Shown here piece by piece: positions 28,375-38,036 of a stretch of DNA of 64,000 nucleotides. The notes under the pieces were generated by a model. The model made no database searches. It was not told the origin of the DNA and was given only the letters and a program-made list of their open reading frames with translations. A program made the position numbers and the translations under genes. Numbering within the stretch: position 1 is the first letter of the stretch; each line of letters opens with the position of its first letter. This stretch comes from UBA969 sp041694635 (lineage in GTDB: Bacteria > Planctomycetota > Planctomycetia > Gemmatales > Gemmataceae), in assembly GCA_041694635.1 (NCBI GenBank), contig JBDNHI010000143.1, positions 31,444 through 95,443 on the forward strand. Reading direction: 5' to 3'.

Positions 28375-29121
28375 CTAAGGAAGTTCCCTGATCTTTATAT
28401 TTTTAAATTCAATTGGAGAACCTTCCGACTCCAAGCAGATATAACCTGTTTTAGGGTCACAATCCTTACCACCCGAAACTATTTCTCCATTAACCCAAAG
28501 GCGAACTTCACCATTAATTGCTCGAATATAATAGTGGTTCCATTCGTTAACCCCTTTAGAAACATTCTTGGAGGGAAAACTGCGACTACCATTTGGAGAT
28601 TTTGGTTCAAAAGGAGTCATCTTTGATTTACCTACAGGGAAAACATCACCGTGAGTTGTAAACCAATCAGATTTTTTTTTATTTTGCTTCTCATAATTTT
28701 CAGCATACCCGTGGTCCAGAATTTGAACCTCAATGCCAGCTTTAGGCAGTTGGTTTGGCTTAAGTCCTTCTAAGCCTTCATCGCCGGCCCATAAGAAAAC
28801 ACCAGAATTACCTGCATGCTTCATATGACGCCAGTCTGCAACCAATTCAAAGTTGGTGTATTTCTTTTTAGTACGGGTAACGCCTACTGGGGTTCCTTTG
28901 CAGAATATGACGCCTTCTTTCCATACCCAAGTGTCTTCAGCGCAATTGACATTTTGAAAATCACCTTCTTTAAGTATGGACCAGCCATTTCCTTCCCCTT
29001 GAATATCAGCATTAGAAACCTTAATGGATTGTTCTTGAGCTTTAACAACATTGCTTTTACAAATACATAAAATTAAAGTAAATAAAGCAACGGTTCTTGA
29101 AAATCTGAGAAATGTTTGCAT
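28375..29121 (-). CDS. DUF1080 (3-keto-disaccharide hydrolase-like) secreted protein
   Basis: 248 residues with an N-terminal signal peptide ending near VVKAQ. The body is a LamG/concanavalin-like beta sandwich of the DUF1080 type, with KYTNFELVADWRHMKHAGNSGVFLW as the signature strand and WNHYYIRAINGEVRLWVNG near the end. Some DUF1080 members cleave 3-keto-glucosides; whether this one does is unknown. Lies 44 bases upstream of the Gfo/Idh/MocA gene, and together they could oxidise and cleave sugars in the periplasm. Confidence 0.88.
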   Translation of the reverse strand: MQTFLRFSRTVALFTLILCICKSNVVKAQEQSIKVSNADIQGEGNGWSILKEGDFQNVNCAEDTWVWKEGVIFCKGTPVGVTRTKKKYTNFELVADWRHMKHAGNSGVFLWAGDEGLEGLKPNQLPKAGIEVQILDHGYAENYEKQNKKKSDWFTTHGDVFPVGKSKMTPFEPKSPNGSRSFPSKNVSKGVNEWNHYYIRAINGEVRLWVNGEIVSGGKDCDPKTGYICLESEGSPIEFKNIKIRELP

Positions 29122-29221
29122 AGTAAAATCTCGTGGTTAAGAAACATCAGAATGTAATTATTAAAAATACAATGAACTTATCGTTCTAGATAGATTAATT
29201 TCATCTAACTGGGAAAATTTA

Positions 29222-32200
29222 TTATTTCACGACTGTTGAGCTGGTTAAAGTTTCTAGGTAAGAAATCAAATCAGACAACTGTTCAGCGGTTAGGTTGCCC
29301 ACAAGTCCCGCAGGCATCATTGAGTTCTTTAAAACGGTTTTTTCTTCAATGGAGTCTTTCTTAAGCTCAAGAGAAATTCCAGTGATTTGCCTAATAAGTA
29401 TTTGTTGTGCACTTTCGCTAACGACAAAACCAGTAAGAATTTTTCCGCTTTTGGTTGAGAAAGCAACAGTATCAAAACCTTGTGCAATCTTGGCGTCAGG
29501 TTTTAATATAGATTCAACAAGTTCCATTTTTTTGTAGCGTTTTCCTATATCGACAAGATGTGGTCCTTTAGGAGAAAGACCATTGGCATCTGTGTGACAA
29601 GAAGCACAGGTGTTGGAATTAAATAAAGCTTTACCTTTTTCCGGCGACCCTTTAGTTAACATAACTTTGCTTAAGGTGTTTTCGTAACTAAGATTTGCAA
29701 TAAGGTTAGGGTTTTTAGGGTTAGCAGTTGGGATAATGATAGGAATTTGATTCTCTTCTTTAGGATTATTAGCGTAAATTTTCTTACTATCGAATAGAGG
29801 GATTTTAAAAAATGTAATTTGCTTGTTAAGTTCAGCTTTTGATTTCTCATCGAGACTAGTCATAGAAGATTTTAGAAAATCTCCGATTCGTTTAGATTGC
29901 TCCCAAGGTTGCCTATCGTAATAAGGCCCAATGTTATCTGGCCTTGTGCCCCACCAATCGCCTTTATAAATTCCTTCTTTAAAATAAAGCCTGACAAGGG
30001 TTGCAAGAATTTCCGCTCGTATTGCAGGAATACTCGTAGAATCGTACTTTTGTACTAGGCCAGAAATAGTCTTATCGTTGTGAAGATATTTTAATGCCCA
30101 AAAAGCACCGTAAGAAAATTCACTTGCTAAAGCTTCAATACACGCCTCGGTTGAATCGGTTTGCACTAGAGTTCGAACCGCAAGATGAGGAATGATCCGT
30201 TCAACATCAGGATTTGCGTGATTTAATGTTTCCTTAGGGATAATTTGCCCTGAGGATCGTTTAGTGAGGGCAAGTACATCTTTGGCAAGCGAATTATCAT
30301 TAAGGCGACTTATTGAAATAAGTGCCTGTGCTTGCACCCTTGGATTCTTGCTGTGTAATGATTTTGCAAAGGTATCGAGTGGTAAAGAGGATTGTTTGTT
30401 TTGTGAAAGTAGAAAAAGTTCAGACTTTCGGTCTGTTAAAATTCTTAATGCAAATTCTTCTAATTGAGAATCCTTGCAAAGAGAGTGAATGAAATTATTT
30501 GCACTTGCGCCATCTAATTGTTTGAGGGTGTAAATAGCAGCAACTCTAGCTTCAAGTGAATGCGATTTATTGTTAATAAAAGATTCGAGGAGTTTGGAAG
30601 TGTCAGAATTTTTTCCCCTTCTTAGAATCTCTCGTTGGATATTAAGTCTTTGGTTTGCAGATGGCGAATTTAGTTCGGTTACCAGATTATTAATGGTTTC
30701 TTTGCCCAAATCCTTAGTTGGACTTGGGTGAAAACCTTTCGGAGTAATGCGGGCGATAAAGCCAACATTAGGCCCCGAAAAATTGAAACCTCCGTTTTTC
30801 CAACTACTTACATAAAGAGCACCATTAGCATCAATGTCGGCATCAGTAGGCCGAGGAATTTTCAAAAAAACTTCCTGACTTGGTTTATATGTTGGACCAC
30901 TATTTTCTAGAGAATGAAGGTAAACTTCGCTACGGCCCCAATCGCAAGTGTAAGAGCAATTACCATATTTTTTTGGCCATCGAGAATCTTGAACAAAAAC
31001 CCCACCACAACCAGAACCACCACCATAATCACCTAAAGGAGGCATTATCTCCTCTGGAAAATTCATGTAAAGGCTTGGGTACCCATATTCTGCAGATTGC
31101 AAAATATGATTTACTCGAACATTCCAACCTCCACCATCATTTGTGTTATCGCGAGTAAAAATATTCATAAAAGGATCAATGCAGACATCAAGAATATTGC
31201 GTAATCCCCAAGCATAAATTTCCATTTCTTTCCCATTTGGCCTGACTCGAACTATGCCGCCTCCGCGTTTGGAAAGAATGGTTCCATCTGTTCCTTTGGC
31301 TTCTGAGAAACCGAAATCGCCAACAGCAATATAGATCCAGCCATCAATTCCCATATGAATGTTGTTAGTGGTATGGTCAGCACCTCGTTTAGAAACTTGA
31401 TCGGTGCTAATGCCGGAAATCAAAACTTCGTGTCTATCAGAAACCCCATCGTTGTTGTCATCGTGAAAAACACTAAGAAATGGGGGGTGCAAAACCCAAA
31501 GAGATCTGTGATCGTAGAAAAGTCCTCGGGGATGGTCAACAGTAGCAAAAACATTAAATTTATCGGCTTTGCCATCATTATCGGTATCAATACAACGAAG
31601 AATTTTACCCCTACCCTTTTCCTTTCCTAAAGAACCTTGCTCATCAACCCCAACAAATAATTCGCTGCTGCTGCCAGTTGCAATGCAAACCGGATAATTA
31701 ACTTCAGGAGGTTTGCCGAATATTGAAACATCGAAGTCATCGGGCGCCTTAACATCAAGCGAAGAGGTTTCAGATGTGTTAGCAGGATTATTAGCAGAAT
31801 CAATAAAAGTTAAATCTTTAGGCAAGTCAGGCATCGTATCTGTGTAGGCTTCAAATTCAAAAATACTAGCCCAGTTGGCAGCATTCGCCCCAAGGGAAGT
31901 AAGCCGTAAAAATCTACTTTCTTTAATAGAAACTTTGTGTGGTGCGATTCTTTCTTTTTTTGTGTTATTGGCCTGATCGACGACTAGGCTCCATTCTTTG
32001 CCATCGATGGAACTTTCAACTTTATACTGATAAGCAGTATTTTGCTTTTCCCAATGGATGCGAATATTTGAAATATTTTCTAGTTTACCAAGGTCAACCT
32101 GCCACCACTCATTTTTTGAACCAGATGAGGCACACCATCGAGAACCTGTATCGCCATCAATAGCATTTTTTGAAAAATTGTTTTTGGACTTTTCTTCAGA

Positions 32201-33130
32201 GGAAGCTTTAGTTTCTTTACCAAAAGCGAGGTTGCCTTCCTTGCAACAAGAAACACTTGGCTTAATAGGTTCAGGTTTTAGCTTGATGACTATATTAGCA
32301 AGAGCTTTAATTTCGTTATTAGTTTTTTCGTCCGTTTTGCGAAAATCAGTTTCATCGGTTCGGCCAACACTCCAAAGAAGTCCTTTAGTTACCGTATCAA
32401 GGTAAATAGGGTCTACCATCGTTTCATTGTAATGCCCAATAGTTGTTGCAAATACCTTACCTTTGCCAAACTCATTGGTCCAGATACAGACTTGAGGTTC
32501 GCTATTTGGTTTTTTAGGGGCACTAGCAAGTGGAACAGCACGGGGCCAAACTTTTACCGTATGGTAAAGTTCGCCTTTTCCTACTTCCCAAGTGTCGCCA
32601 AAATCTTTCATTATTGAGTGAGTTTTGTTAAGATTTTTAACCGTGTAACCATAATGTGGGCCATGCCCAGGGGATTGAACGCCAGTAAACTCAAACCATT
32701 TGTCAGTTCCTGTTCGATAGCAATGCATCGAACAATGAATTAAAACAGCAGGAATTCCTTCGCGGTGTGGTTTTAATATTGTTTCCACCCACGCTTGATC
32801 TTTTACATCTGCGAAGCATTCATTGTGCACAACAACATCAAATCCTTTGGCCCAATCAACGTTTTCATAAAGTGGGATTTTAGTATTTGTTGTACTGCCT
32901 CCTTGATGAACAATAGTCCATTCCACATTAGCACGCGCCGAAATGCCTTTACTTAAGATTAATTTTTGTCTCTCAAAATCGTGGCAACAACCTCCGGTTA
33001 CCATTAATGCTTTGATTGGTTTCTTTTTATTAGTGGCAGGGTTTTCTTTCTCGCTTGCGCAAATAAAAGTAATGCTAACAAATATTGTTGCACTTAACAG
33101 CATTGCAAATTTAAACATAAATAAGTCCAT
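29222..33130 (-). CDS. ThuA - F5/8C - membrane-bound dehydrogenase - HEAT - cytochrome c fusion
   Basis: About 1302 residues with signal peptide. Order: a ThuA-like trehalose-utilisation domain (about 40-275, ALMVTGGCCHDF at the start); a discoidin F5/8 type C carbohydrate-binding domain (about 315-435, NAIDGDTGSRWCA); a PVC-type dehydrogenase beta-propeller (about 470-825, GADHTTNNIHMGIDGWIY); HEAT-like helical repeats (about 840-1120); and a haem-binding domain with CASCH (about 1180-1300) ending in a TAEQLSDLISYLETL-type tail. It probably oxidises a sugar and passes electrons to its own haem. ATG 33130 is the likeliest start; ATG 33118 is possible. Confidence 0.88.
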   Translation of the reverse strand: MDLFMFKFAMLLSATIFVSITFICASEKENPATNKKKPIKALMVTGGCCHDFERQKLILSKGISARANVEWTIVHQGGSTTNTKIPLYENVDWAKGFDVVVHNECFADVKDQAWVETILKPHREGIPAVLIHCSMHCYRTGTDKWFEFTGVQSPGHGPHYGYTVKNLNKTHSIMKDFGDTWEVGKGELYHTVKVWPRAVPLASAPKKPNSEPQVCIWTNEFGKGKVFATTIGHYNETMVDPIYLDTVTKGLLWSVGRTDETDFRKTDEKTNNEIKALANIVIKLKPEPIKPSVSCCKEGNLAFGKETKASSEEKSKNNFSKNAIDGDTGSRWCASSGSKNEWWQVDLGKLENISNIRIHWEKQNTAYQYKVESSIDGKEWSLVVDQANNTKKERIAPHKVSIKESRFLRLTSLGANAANWASIFEFEAYTDTMPDLPKDLTFIDSANNPANTSETSSLDVKAPDDFDVSIFGKPPEVNYPVCIATGSSSELFVGVDEQGSLGKEKGRGKILRCIDTDNDGKADKFNVFATVDHPRGLFYDHRSLWVLHPPFLSVFHDDNNDGVSDRHEVLISGISTDQVSKRGADHTTNNIHMGIDGWIYIAVGDFGFSEAKGTDGTILSKRGGGIVRVRPNGKEMEIYAWGLRNILDVCIDPFMNIFTRDNTNDGGGWNVRVNHILQSAEYGYPSLYMNFPEEIMPPLGDYGGGSGCGGVFVQDSRWPKKYGNCSYTCDWGRSEVYLHSLENSGPTYKPSQEVFLKIPRPTDADIDANGALYVSSWKNGGFNFSGPNVGFIARITPKGFHPSPTKDLGKETINNLVTELNSPSANQRLNIQREILRRGKNSDTSKLLESFINNKSHSLEARVAAIYTLKQLDGASANNFIHSLCKDSQLEEFALRILTDRKSELFLLSQNKQSSLPLDTFAKSLHSKNPRVQAQALISISRLNDNSLAKDVLALTKRSSGQIIPKETLNHANPDVERIIPHLAVRTLVQTDSTEACIEALASEFSYGAFWALKYLHNDKTISGLVQKYDSTSIPAIRAEILATLVRLYFKEGIYKGDWWGTRPDNIGPYYDRQPWEQSKRIGDFLKSSMTSLDEKSKAELNKQITFFKIPLFDSKKIYANNPKEENQIPIIIPTANPKNPNLIANLSYENTLSKVMLTKGSPEKGKALFNSNTCASCHTDANGLSPKGPHLVDIGKRYKKMELVESILKPDAKIAQGFDTVAFSTKSGKILTGFVVSESAQQILIRQITGISLELKKDSIEEKTVLKNSMMPAGLVGNLTAEQLSDLISYLETLTSSTVVK

Positions 33131-33245
33131 AAAAATGTGCTCAACTAACAAATACCATTATTTTAAAATAACTTAAAAACTACTTTAAAGGAAGAAAGAA
33201 TTTGAATCAAATTTTAATTTAATGGCAGAAGTGAAAGACAGAACT

Positions 33246-33503
33246 TTAAGAAGATTTTTTTACCATCTCTTCTTTTTGTTTTCGAGTGAACGATTTAATC
33301 TCATATTCCCTTTTTAATGCATCAGAATGATTTAAATTTTGCTGGGTGAAAATAAGTTTAACTGGTATTCTGCACCGAGTGTATCGCGAGGCTTTGCCTA
33401 AGTTGTGCGAAATAAGGCGTTTTTTTATATTGTTTGTGATACCCGTGTAAAAAGTGAAATCGGAGCATTCAAGTATATAGACCGTCCAACATTTTTTCTT
33501 CAT
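33246..33503 (-). CDS. GIY-YIG domain protein
   Basis: 85 residues, basic, matching the UvrC/intron-endonuclease-type GIY-YIG small proteins. The motif appears as WTVYILECSDFTFYTGITNN, with VYI and YTG in place of GIY and YIG, then the conserved arginine in KRLISHN and a glutamate in ALKREYEIK. Start ATG 33503 is four bases after the photolyase stop, so the two are probably co-transcribed. Members are common but mostly uncharacterised; a DNA repair role is possible. Confidence 0.82.
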   Translation of the reverse strand: MKKKCWTVYILECSDFTFYTGITNNIKKRLISHNLGKASRYTRCRIPVKLIFTQQNLNHSDALKREYEIKSFTRKQKEEMVKKSS

Positions 33504-33507
33504 AGTT

Positions 33508-35034
33508 TTAGTTAGTATTTGATGGAATAAAGTTAAATTCTCCCTGATTATTAGAATCAATACCATACTTTTTAAGGTAATTGTTTACATTAAGTTTTTT
33601 CTGAGTGTTGACCGAACTCATATATCGAATCGAACCGAAGATGGGCCTTTCGGGACCCCAAGGTCGATCATATCTACCTAAAACCCAAAAAATACCACTA
33701 TAAGAATTCGGGTTTCTACCATCCAGGGCATACTTGTTATTTAATTCAATCATTACTTTAAGTGCTTCTTGAGGAGTGTTCGACCATTCCAGAATTTTTT
33801 TACCCCAGAGCATACGCAAGTAATTGTGGATCTTACCTTCTAAGCTGAGTTGGTTTTGAGCAGCATTCCAAAGGGGGTCGTGTGTCTTACAAGATTCGAA
33901 TTCTTCAAGTGAATAGAGATACTTTCTTTTATCAGAGGAATGTTTTTGAAGGGTTAATTTTGCCCAATTTGGAAGCGAGTTGTACTGATCGTAATCGTGC
34001 TGTTTTGAAGCAAAGTTGTAACCAACTTCTCGCCAAGTAATTAGTTGGTCAAGGAAAGCTTCAGCAGAGGGACTCATATTCCACCAGCCTTCTCTTTTGC
34101 CTCCACCTTTGAGAGAAAGTTGATTGGGGTTCCAATCTTCGTTTTTAGTAATTTGCGTAAAAATATGGTGAGAAGAAATATGACCAAAATGAAGATGGGG
34201 TGATAATCCACTACGAACATTTTCGTCAGGCTCGTTGCCTAATTCTTTATATTGAATTAGATTAGATTTTAAAAACAGGTTTAAACCTTTAATAGCAGCT
34301 TTTGATCCACCTTCAATAAAAGATTCTGTAACAGCATGATCAATAGCAATGGATTTTAGGAAATTATTGTTTGTGGTATTAAGAATAGGAAAAGCAGTAG
34401 GCCATATTTTAGTTACATCTTTGGGTAATTCTTTGAGACAAGGAAGTTGTATTCCTGCCAAGGGATTTTGCTCTGGGAAATAATCTAAATGTTCCCTTAA
34501 ATTCTTGTGTAAATAGGCTCTAAACGAAAATGCTGTTGTAAACACTTGATCGGTAGCCCCAAGGGGTAATATCCCGTTAGAATCAATTTTTTCAACCAAG
34601 ACCGATACTTTCCGAGCAACAATCTTAATCATCGCAGGAATAAAAAAACAAGGGAAATCATCTGTAATAATTAAACAAGATTTCGTTGCAAGGGTTTCTA
34701 ATAGCCCAGTTTGTTCCCCGTGTTTTGATTCTAAGTAGGGATAATAAAAAACACCTTTTTCTTTGTAAGAATCGAAATACTTTGCATTATCTTTCATTCC
34801 ATCGATCACAAACTTATGAAACCGATCACAAGCCCACGGATAATTGATTCGCAATGCTTCAAATATAATTAATGGTTTTTTTAACTTTTCAGCCCATTCA
34901 ATAGCCCTTTGCAGACTAAAATTATATTCTGCCCTACGATTGGCAACCATCCAGTAAAGAACAAAATCACCATCATTGTTTACAAGGCGATTGTTGCAAT
35001 CTGTAATTCTAATAGAAGGAACTGGATTTTTCAT
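33508..35034 (-). CDS. phr: Class II CPD photolyase
   Basis: Deoxyribodipyrimidine photolyase that uses FAD and blue light to repair UV dimers. The class II signature is clear: an N-terminal antenna-type Rossmann domain (FVLYWMVANRRAEYNFSL near residues 26-43), SPHLHFGHISSH, then NYLRMLWGKKILEWS and LDGRNPNSYSGIFWVLGRYDRPWGPERPIFGSIRYM in the C-terminal FAD domain. At 508 residues it is slightly longer than typical. It lies in a minus-strand run downstream of the sigma factor/B12-regulator pair, which makes light control of this gene a reasonable idea. Confidence 0.93.
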   Translation of the reverse strand: MKNPVPSIRITDCNNRLVNNDGDFVLYWMVANRRAEYNFSLQRAIEWAEKLKKPLIIFEALRINYPWACDRFHKFVIDGMKDNAKYFDSYKEKGVFYYPYLESKHGEQTGLLETLATKSCLIITDDFPCFFIPAMIKIVARKVSVLVEKIDSNGILPLGATDQVFTTAFSFRAYLHKNLREHLDYFPEQNPLAGIQLPCLKELPKDVTKIWPTAFPILNTTNNNFLKSIAIDHAVTESFIEGGSKAAIKGLNLFLKSNLIQYKELGNEPDENVRSGLSPHLHFGHISSHHIFTQITKNEDWNPNQLSLKGGGKREGWWNMSPSAEAFLDQLITWREVGYNFASKQHDYDQYNSLPNWAKLTLQKHSSDKRKYLYSLEEFESCKTHDPLWNAAQNQLSLEGKIHNYLRMLWGKKILEWSNTPQEALKVMIELNNKYALDGRNPNSYSGIFWVLGRYDRPWGPERPIFGSIRYMSSVNTQKKLNVNNYLKKYGIDSNNQGEFNFIPSNTN

Positions 35035-35058
35035 TTTTGTATTTCATTTGAAAAGTAG

Positions 35059-36300
35059 TTAGTCTTTCCATTCATAGACAGCAATTTTTTTAAGATCACG
35101 AATAAAAATTTGATTTCCACTAATAGCAAGATGAGCCCAAGTTTCACTATCACTAATTTCTCTGGTATCTAGTATTTTAAACTCTTTTATATCTGCCTCG
35201 ATAAGATATAAGATGCCTTTCTGATCAAGTGCAAGAATGCGGTTTTTAAAAGCAATCATACTCCAGTATTTACCAAAAGATTTTGGCGAAGTCCATTTGA
35301 TTTCACCATTGGATAAATCAATACAGGCGAAGCGTTGGTTTTGTAAATGCATATAAGCAAAACCATTTATAATTACGGGTGTAGACATATAACCTTGAAT
35401 CTTATTTTCCCAAACATCATTAACCGCAATACCAGATTCGGACTTATGAAGTTTATAAAGCCAAGATTTATTTTGATAGGTGCTGGTAAAAATTGTGTCT
35501 CCAATAACTAGAGGTGTGAAAATATTCATGCCTCTGAAAGAAGGAACAACCTTTGACCATAAAACCTCCCCATTATTAGAATTAAGCCCTGCAAGTTTTT
35601 CTCTAGTTTGAACAAGAAGTTGCTTTTGCCCAAAAATCTGCGTGAGTAATGGCGATGAAAAAGCACTGCCATTCATACCACCAGCATCTTTAAAAGCCCT
35701 CCAAAGAACCGCACCAGTGTTTTTATTTAATTTAAAAACAGATGCACCTGCTTGCACATAAACTGCATCACCATCCACAAGGGGAGAAGAAACACAGCCA
35801 AAACTGGGTACAGGACTTTTAAATTGTTCGACAAAGTCAATACGCCATTTTTCTTTCCCATCCGCTGCGTTTAGACAAACGAGGATATCTTTGATGCCAG
35901 CAATAAACAAAGAATCTCCATCAAAAGCAGGGGTAGCACGAATCCAACTGCCATTTGCTGCTGCAAAAAAAGGTACGGACATCGCACCTTTCCATTCAGT
36001 TGCCCAAATTTCTTTACCGGTTTTTCGATCAAAAGCGTGAACAACTTCGGATTCTTTATTTTTAGTTTCGGTAGTAAAAACAAATTGATCAGAAACAATT
36101 GGACCCGAGTAACTGGGGCCAAGGGGTGCTTGCCAAGTCAATTTTAAAGCTTCTTTGGAAAGGCTAGAGGGGAAAGAAATCCCAGAATAGATACCATCCC
36201 GATTAGGGCCACGCCATTGATTCCAAAGAGTTGGATCAAGAGCAAATACTTGGCTAGCAAAAACAAAAGGTATAAAAACATACGGCAGAATTTTTGTCAT
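35059..36300 (-). CDS. PQQ-like beta-propeller repeat protein
   Basis: 413 residues with a signal peptide ending near FALDP. It begins with WNQWRGPNRDGIY, a common planctomycete opening, followed by repeated WD/PQQ-like blades of the form ...VHAFDRKTGKEIWATEW... and ...FKLNKNTGAVLWRA... . It belongs to the BamB/quinoprotein fold; direct quinone binding is not shown. Twenty-four bases upstream of the photolyase gene. A C-terminal remnant of a similar protein lies at the right end of the window. Confidence 0.88.
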   Translation of the reverse strand: MTKILPYVFIPFVFASQVFALDPTLWNQWRGPNRDGIYSGISFPSSLSKEALKLTWQAPLGPSYSGPIVSDQFVFTTETKNKESEVVHAFDRKTGKEIWATEWKGAMSVPFFAAANGSWIRATPAFDGDSLFIAGIKDILVCLNAADGKEKWRIDFVEQFKSPVPSFGCVSSPLVDGDAVYVQAGASVFKLNKNTGAVLWRAFKDAGGMNGSAFSSPLLTQIFGQKQLLVQTREKLAGLNSNNGEVLWSKVVPSFRGMNIFTPLVIGDTIFTSTYQNKSWLYKLHKSESGIAVNDVWENKIQGYMSTPVIINGFAYMHLQNQRFACIDLSNGEIKWTSPKSFGKYWSMIAFKNRILALDQKGILYLIEADIKEFKILDTREISDSETWAHLAISGNQIFIRDLKKIAVYEWKD

Positions 36301-36409
36301 TGAAGTCTTTCGTAAGTAGGAATAACCGTTTAAATATATTAAATTTTATCGCTTATAATCTTTGAAGTCAATAATTAATACTTGAATGATATAATGCGGA
36401 ATTCCCCTT

Positions 36410-37144
36410 TTACATCGTTCTGCCACCATCTACTACCATCACCTGGCCTGTCATAAGAGATGTGCCTGTTGCAAGGAAAACAATTGCCGCCGCAATGTCG
36501 TCAGGCGAAGCAGCGCGTTTCATAGGTGTATGGATTAAAGATTGCTCGATCATATTTGGGTGAGGGGCGAGCCAACGGGTTAACACAGGCCCGGGTGCTA
36601 CCGCATTAATTCTGACATCTGGCGCAAAAGCCTTGGCGAGTGACTTAGTCATACAATTTAAAGCGGCTTTGCTCATAGCATAAGGGATAGAACTTCCGTT
36701 GCCTGCAATACCTGCAACAGAAGTGACATTAACAATATTGCCTTTGGATTTTTTAAGTTCTGGCAAAACAGCTCTACAAGCAAAAAAAGTGCCCTTAATG
36801 TTTACTGAAAAAATATCCTCCCAAACTTGATCGGTTAAATCAACAAGGTTGCTGTGATCGATGAAGTGTGTTGTTCCGGCATTATTAACGAGAACATCAA
36901 TTCTGCCCAAATCGGAGGTGCATATGTTTACCATTGATTTTACAGCTTTATCATCAGAAATATTTGCTTTATAAGCGATAGCCTTGCCACCTAATTTAAT
37001 AATTTCTGCACAAGTTTCCTCGGCGTCCTTTGCAGAACGAGAATAATTAACAACAATTTGATACCCCTTAGAAGCTAAAAGTAAGGAGGTAGATTTTCCA
37101 ATACCAGTTCCCCCGCCCGTAACAATCGCTGTCAGAGTTTTCAT
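36410..37144 (-). CDS. SDR family oxidoreductase (FabG-like)
   Basis: Classical short-chain dehydrogenase of 244 residues. Shows the cofactor motif TGGGTGIG (about residues 9-16), the NNAG motif, the catalytic Ser in NVTSVAG and the YAMSK (YxxxK) pair, and the PGPVLTRW and DGGRTM ends typical of FabG-like enzymes. ATG 37144 is preceded by AGGAATTC. It follows the DUF1080-like gene by 19 bases. Substrate unknown; sugar or acyl derivatives are possible. Confidence 0.92.
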   Translation of the reverse strand: MKTLTAIVTGGGTGIGKSTSLLLASKGYQIVVNYSRSAKDAEETCAEIIKLGGKAIAYKANISDDKAVKSMVNICTSDLGRIDVLVNNAGTTHFIDHSNLVDLTDQVWEDIFSVNIKGTFFACRAVLPELKKSKGNIVNVTSVAGIAGNGSSIPYAMSKAALNCMTKSLAKAFAPDVRINAVAPGPVLTRWLAPHPNMIEQSLIHTPMKRAASPDDIAAAIVFLATGTSLMTGQVMVVDGGRTM

Positions 37145-37163
37145 TGAATTCCTGAATAAAAGT

Positions 37164-37853
37164 TTACTTTTTGAAAGCTTTCTTAGCAATTTCCTTGATT
37201 TCATCTTGAGTAAGATTTCTCAATTTAATATCTCGAACTGCTCCTACGGTATCGTAGGTTGCAATGCCAAAAGGGGTGCAAACATTGCATTCAATTCGAA
37301 TGCCAAGTTTAACTTCGGTGGTGTCCAGATCAACGGTTTGTTCTTTATCAACCCAAGTTTCAACTCGTTTGTCAGAGACACGAATTCGAATTTTATACCA
37401 TTGGTCATTTTTATAATCAATGCCCTGCCCCGTTTGGTTTTCAGAAGCATCGACCCCATCAATGCTGGATAAACCAGTAACCGATCCTCCCCACCCGCCA
37501 ACCACGAAAGAGCAAAAAGAATCTTTAACAGGAAAAGTGGTGGTACAGAAAAAGTCGCGCCCATCAACCCTCTTTGCTTCAAGGCTAATTTCATAATTTA
37601 CTTTAGGAAAATCTTTGCCATCGTAGGTGATGCCAGTCATTTTTGAACCTTTTTCAAGAATAATAGCACCATCTTTGACAGTGCTTTTTCCTGGTTTGAA
37701 AAAGTCAGCTTGCTTCCAGCCATTTAAAGTTTTTCCATCAAAAAGAACTTGCCATTTTCCTTTGTCAGTATTTGGTTGTGAATTAGCATCTTGTCCAACG
37801 ATAAAGAAGCAGATGACCATTGAAATTAAATTAATTTTTGTGAAAAAGTTCAT
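37164..37853 (-). CDS. DUF1080-like secreted protein
   Basis: 229 residues with a signal peptide ending near DANSQ. The body begins WQVLFDGKTLNGWKQADFF, the classic opening of DUF1080 (LamG-like) proteins, with FCSFVVGGWGGS and a final strand region. The ATG is preceded by AGGGAGA. Only the general fold is certain; a role on sugars or polysaccharides is inferred. It precedes the FabG-like SDR and may be in one operon with it. Confidence 0.85.
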   Translation of the reverse strand: MNFFTKINLISMVICFFIVGQDANSQPNTDKGKWQVLFDGKTLNGWKQADFFKPGKSTVKDGAIILEKGSKMTGITYDGKDFPKVNYEISLEAKRVDGRDFFCTTTFPVKDSFCSFVVGGWGGSVTGLSSIDGVDASENQTGQGIDYKNDQWYKIRIRVSDKRVETWVDKEQTVDLDTTEVKLGIRIECNVCTPFGIATYDTVGAVRDIKLRNLTQDEIKEIAKKAFKK

Positions 37854-38036
37854 TGTGTCTCCCTGTGCTAAAATCTTATACAAATATAAGATACTCTAAT
37901 AAATAAAAGTTTGGTAAGCAAAAAAGTACTTTGACACAATTTATTTGATTATCCGAAAATGACTAAGAGACCAAATAAAATGATAGCACCGAAACAAAAA
38001 ATGTATGAAATGAATTAATTTTAAAAAACAAAAAAT

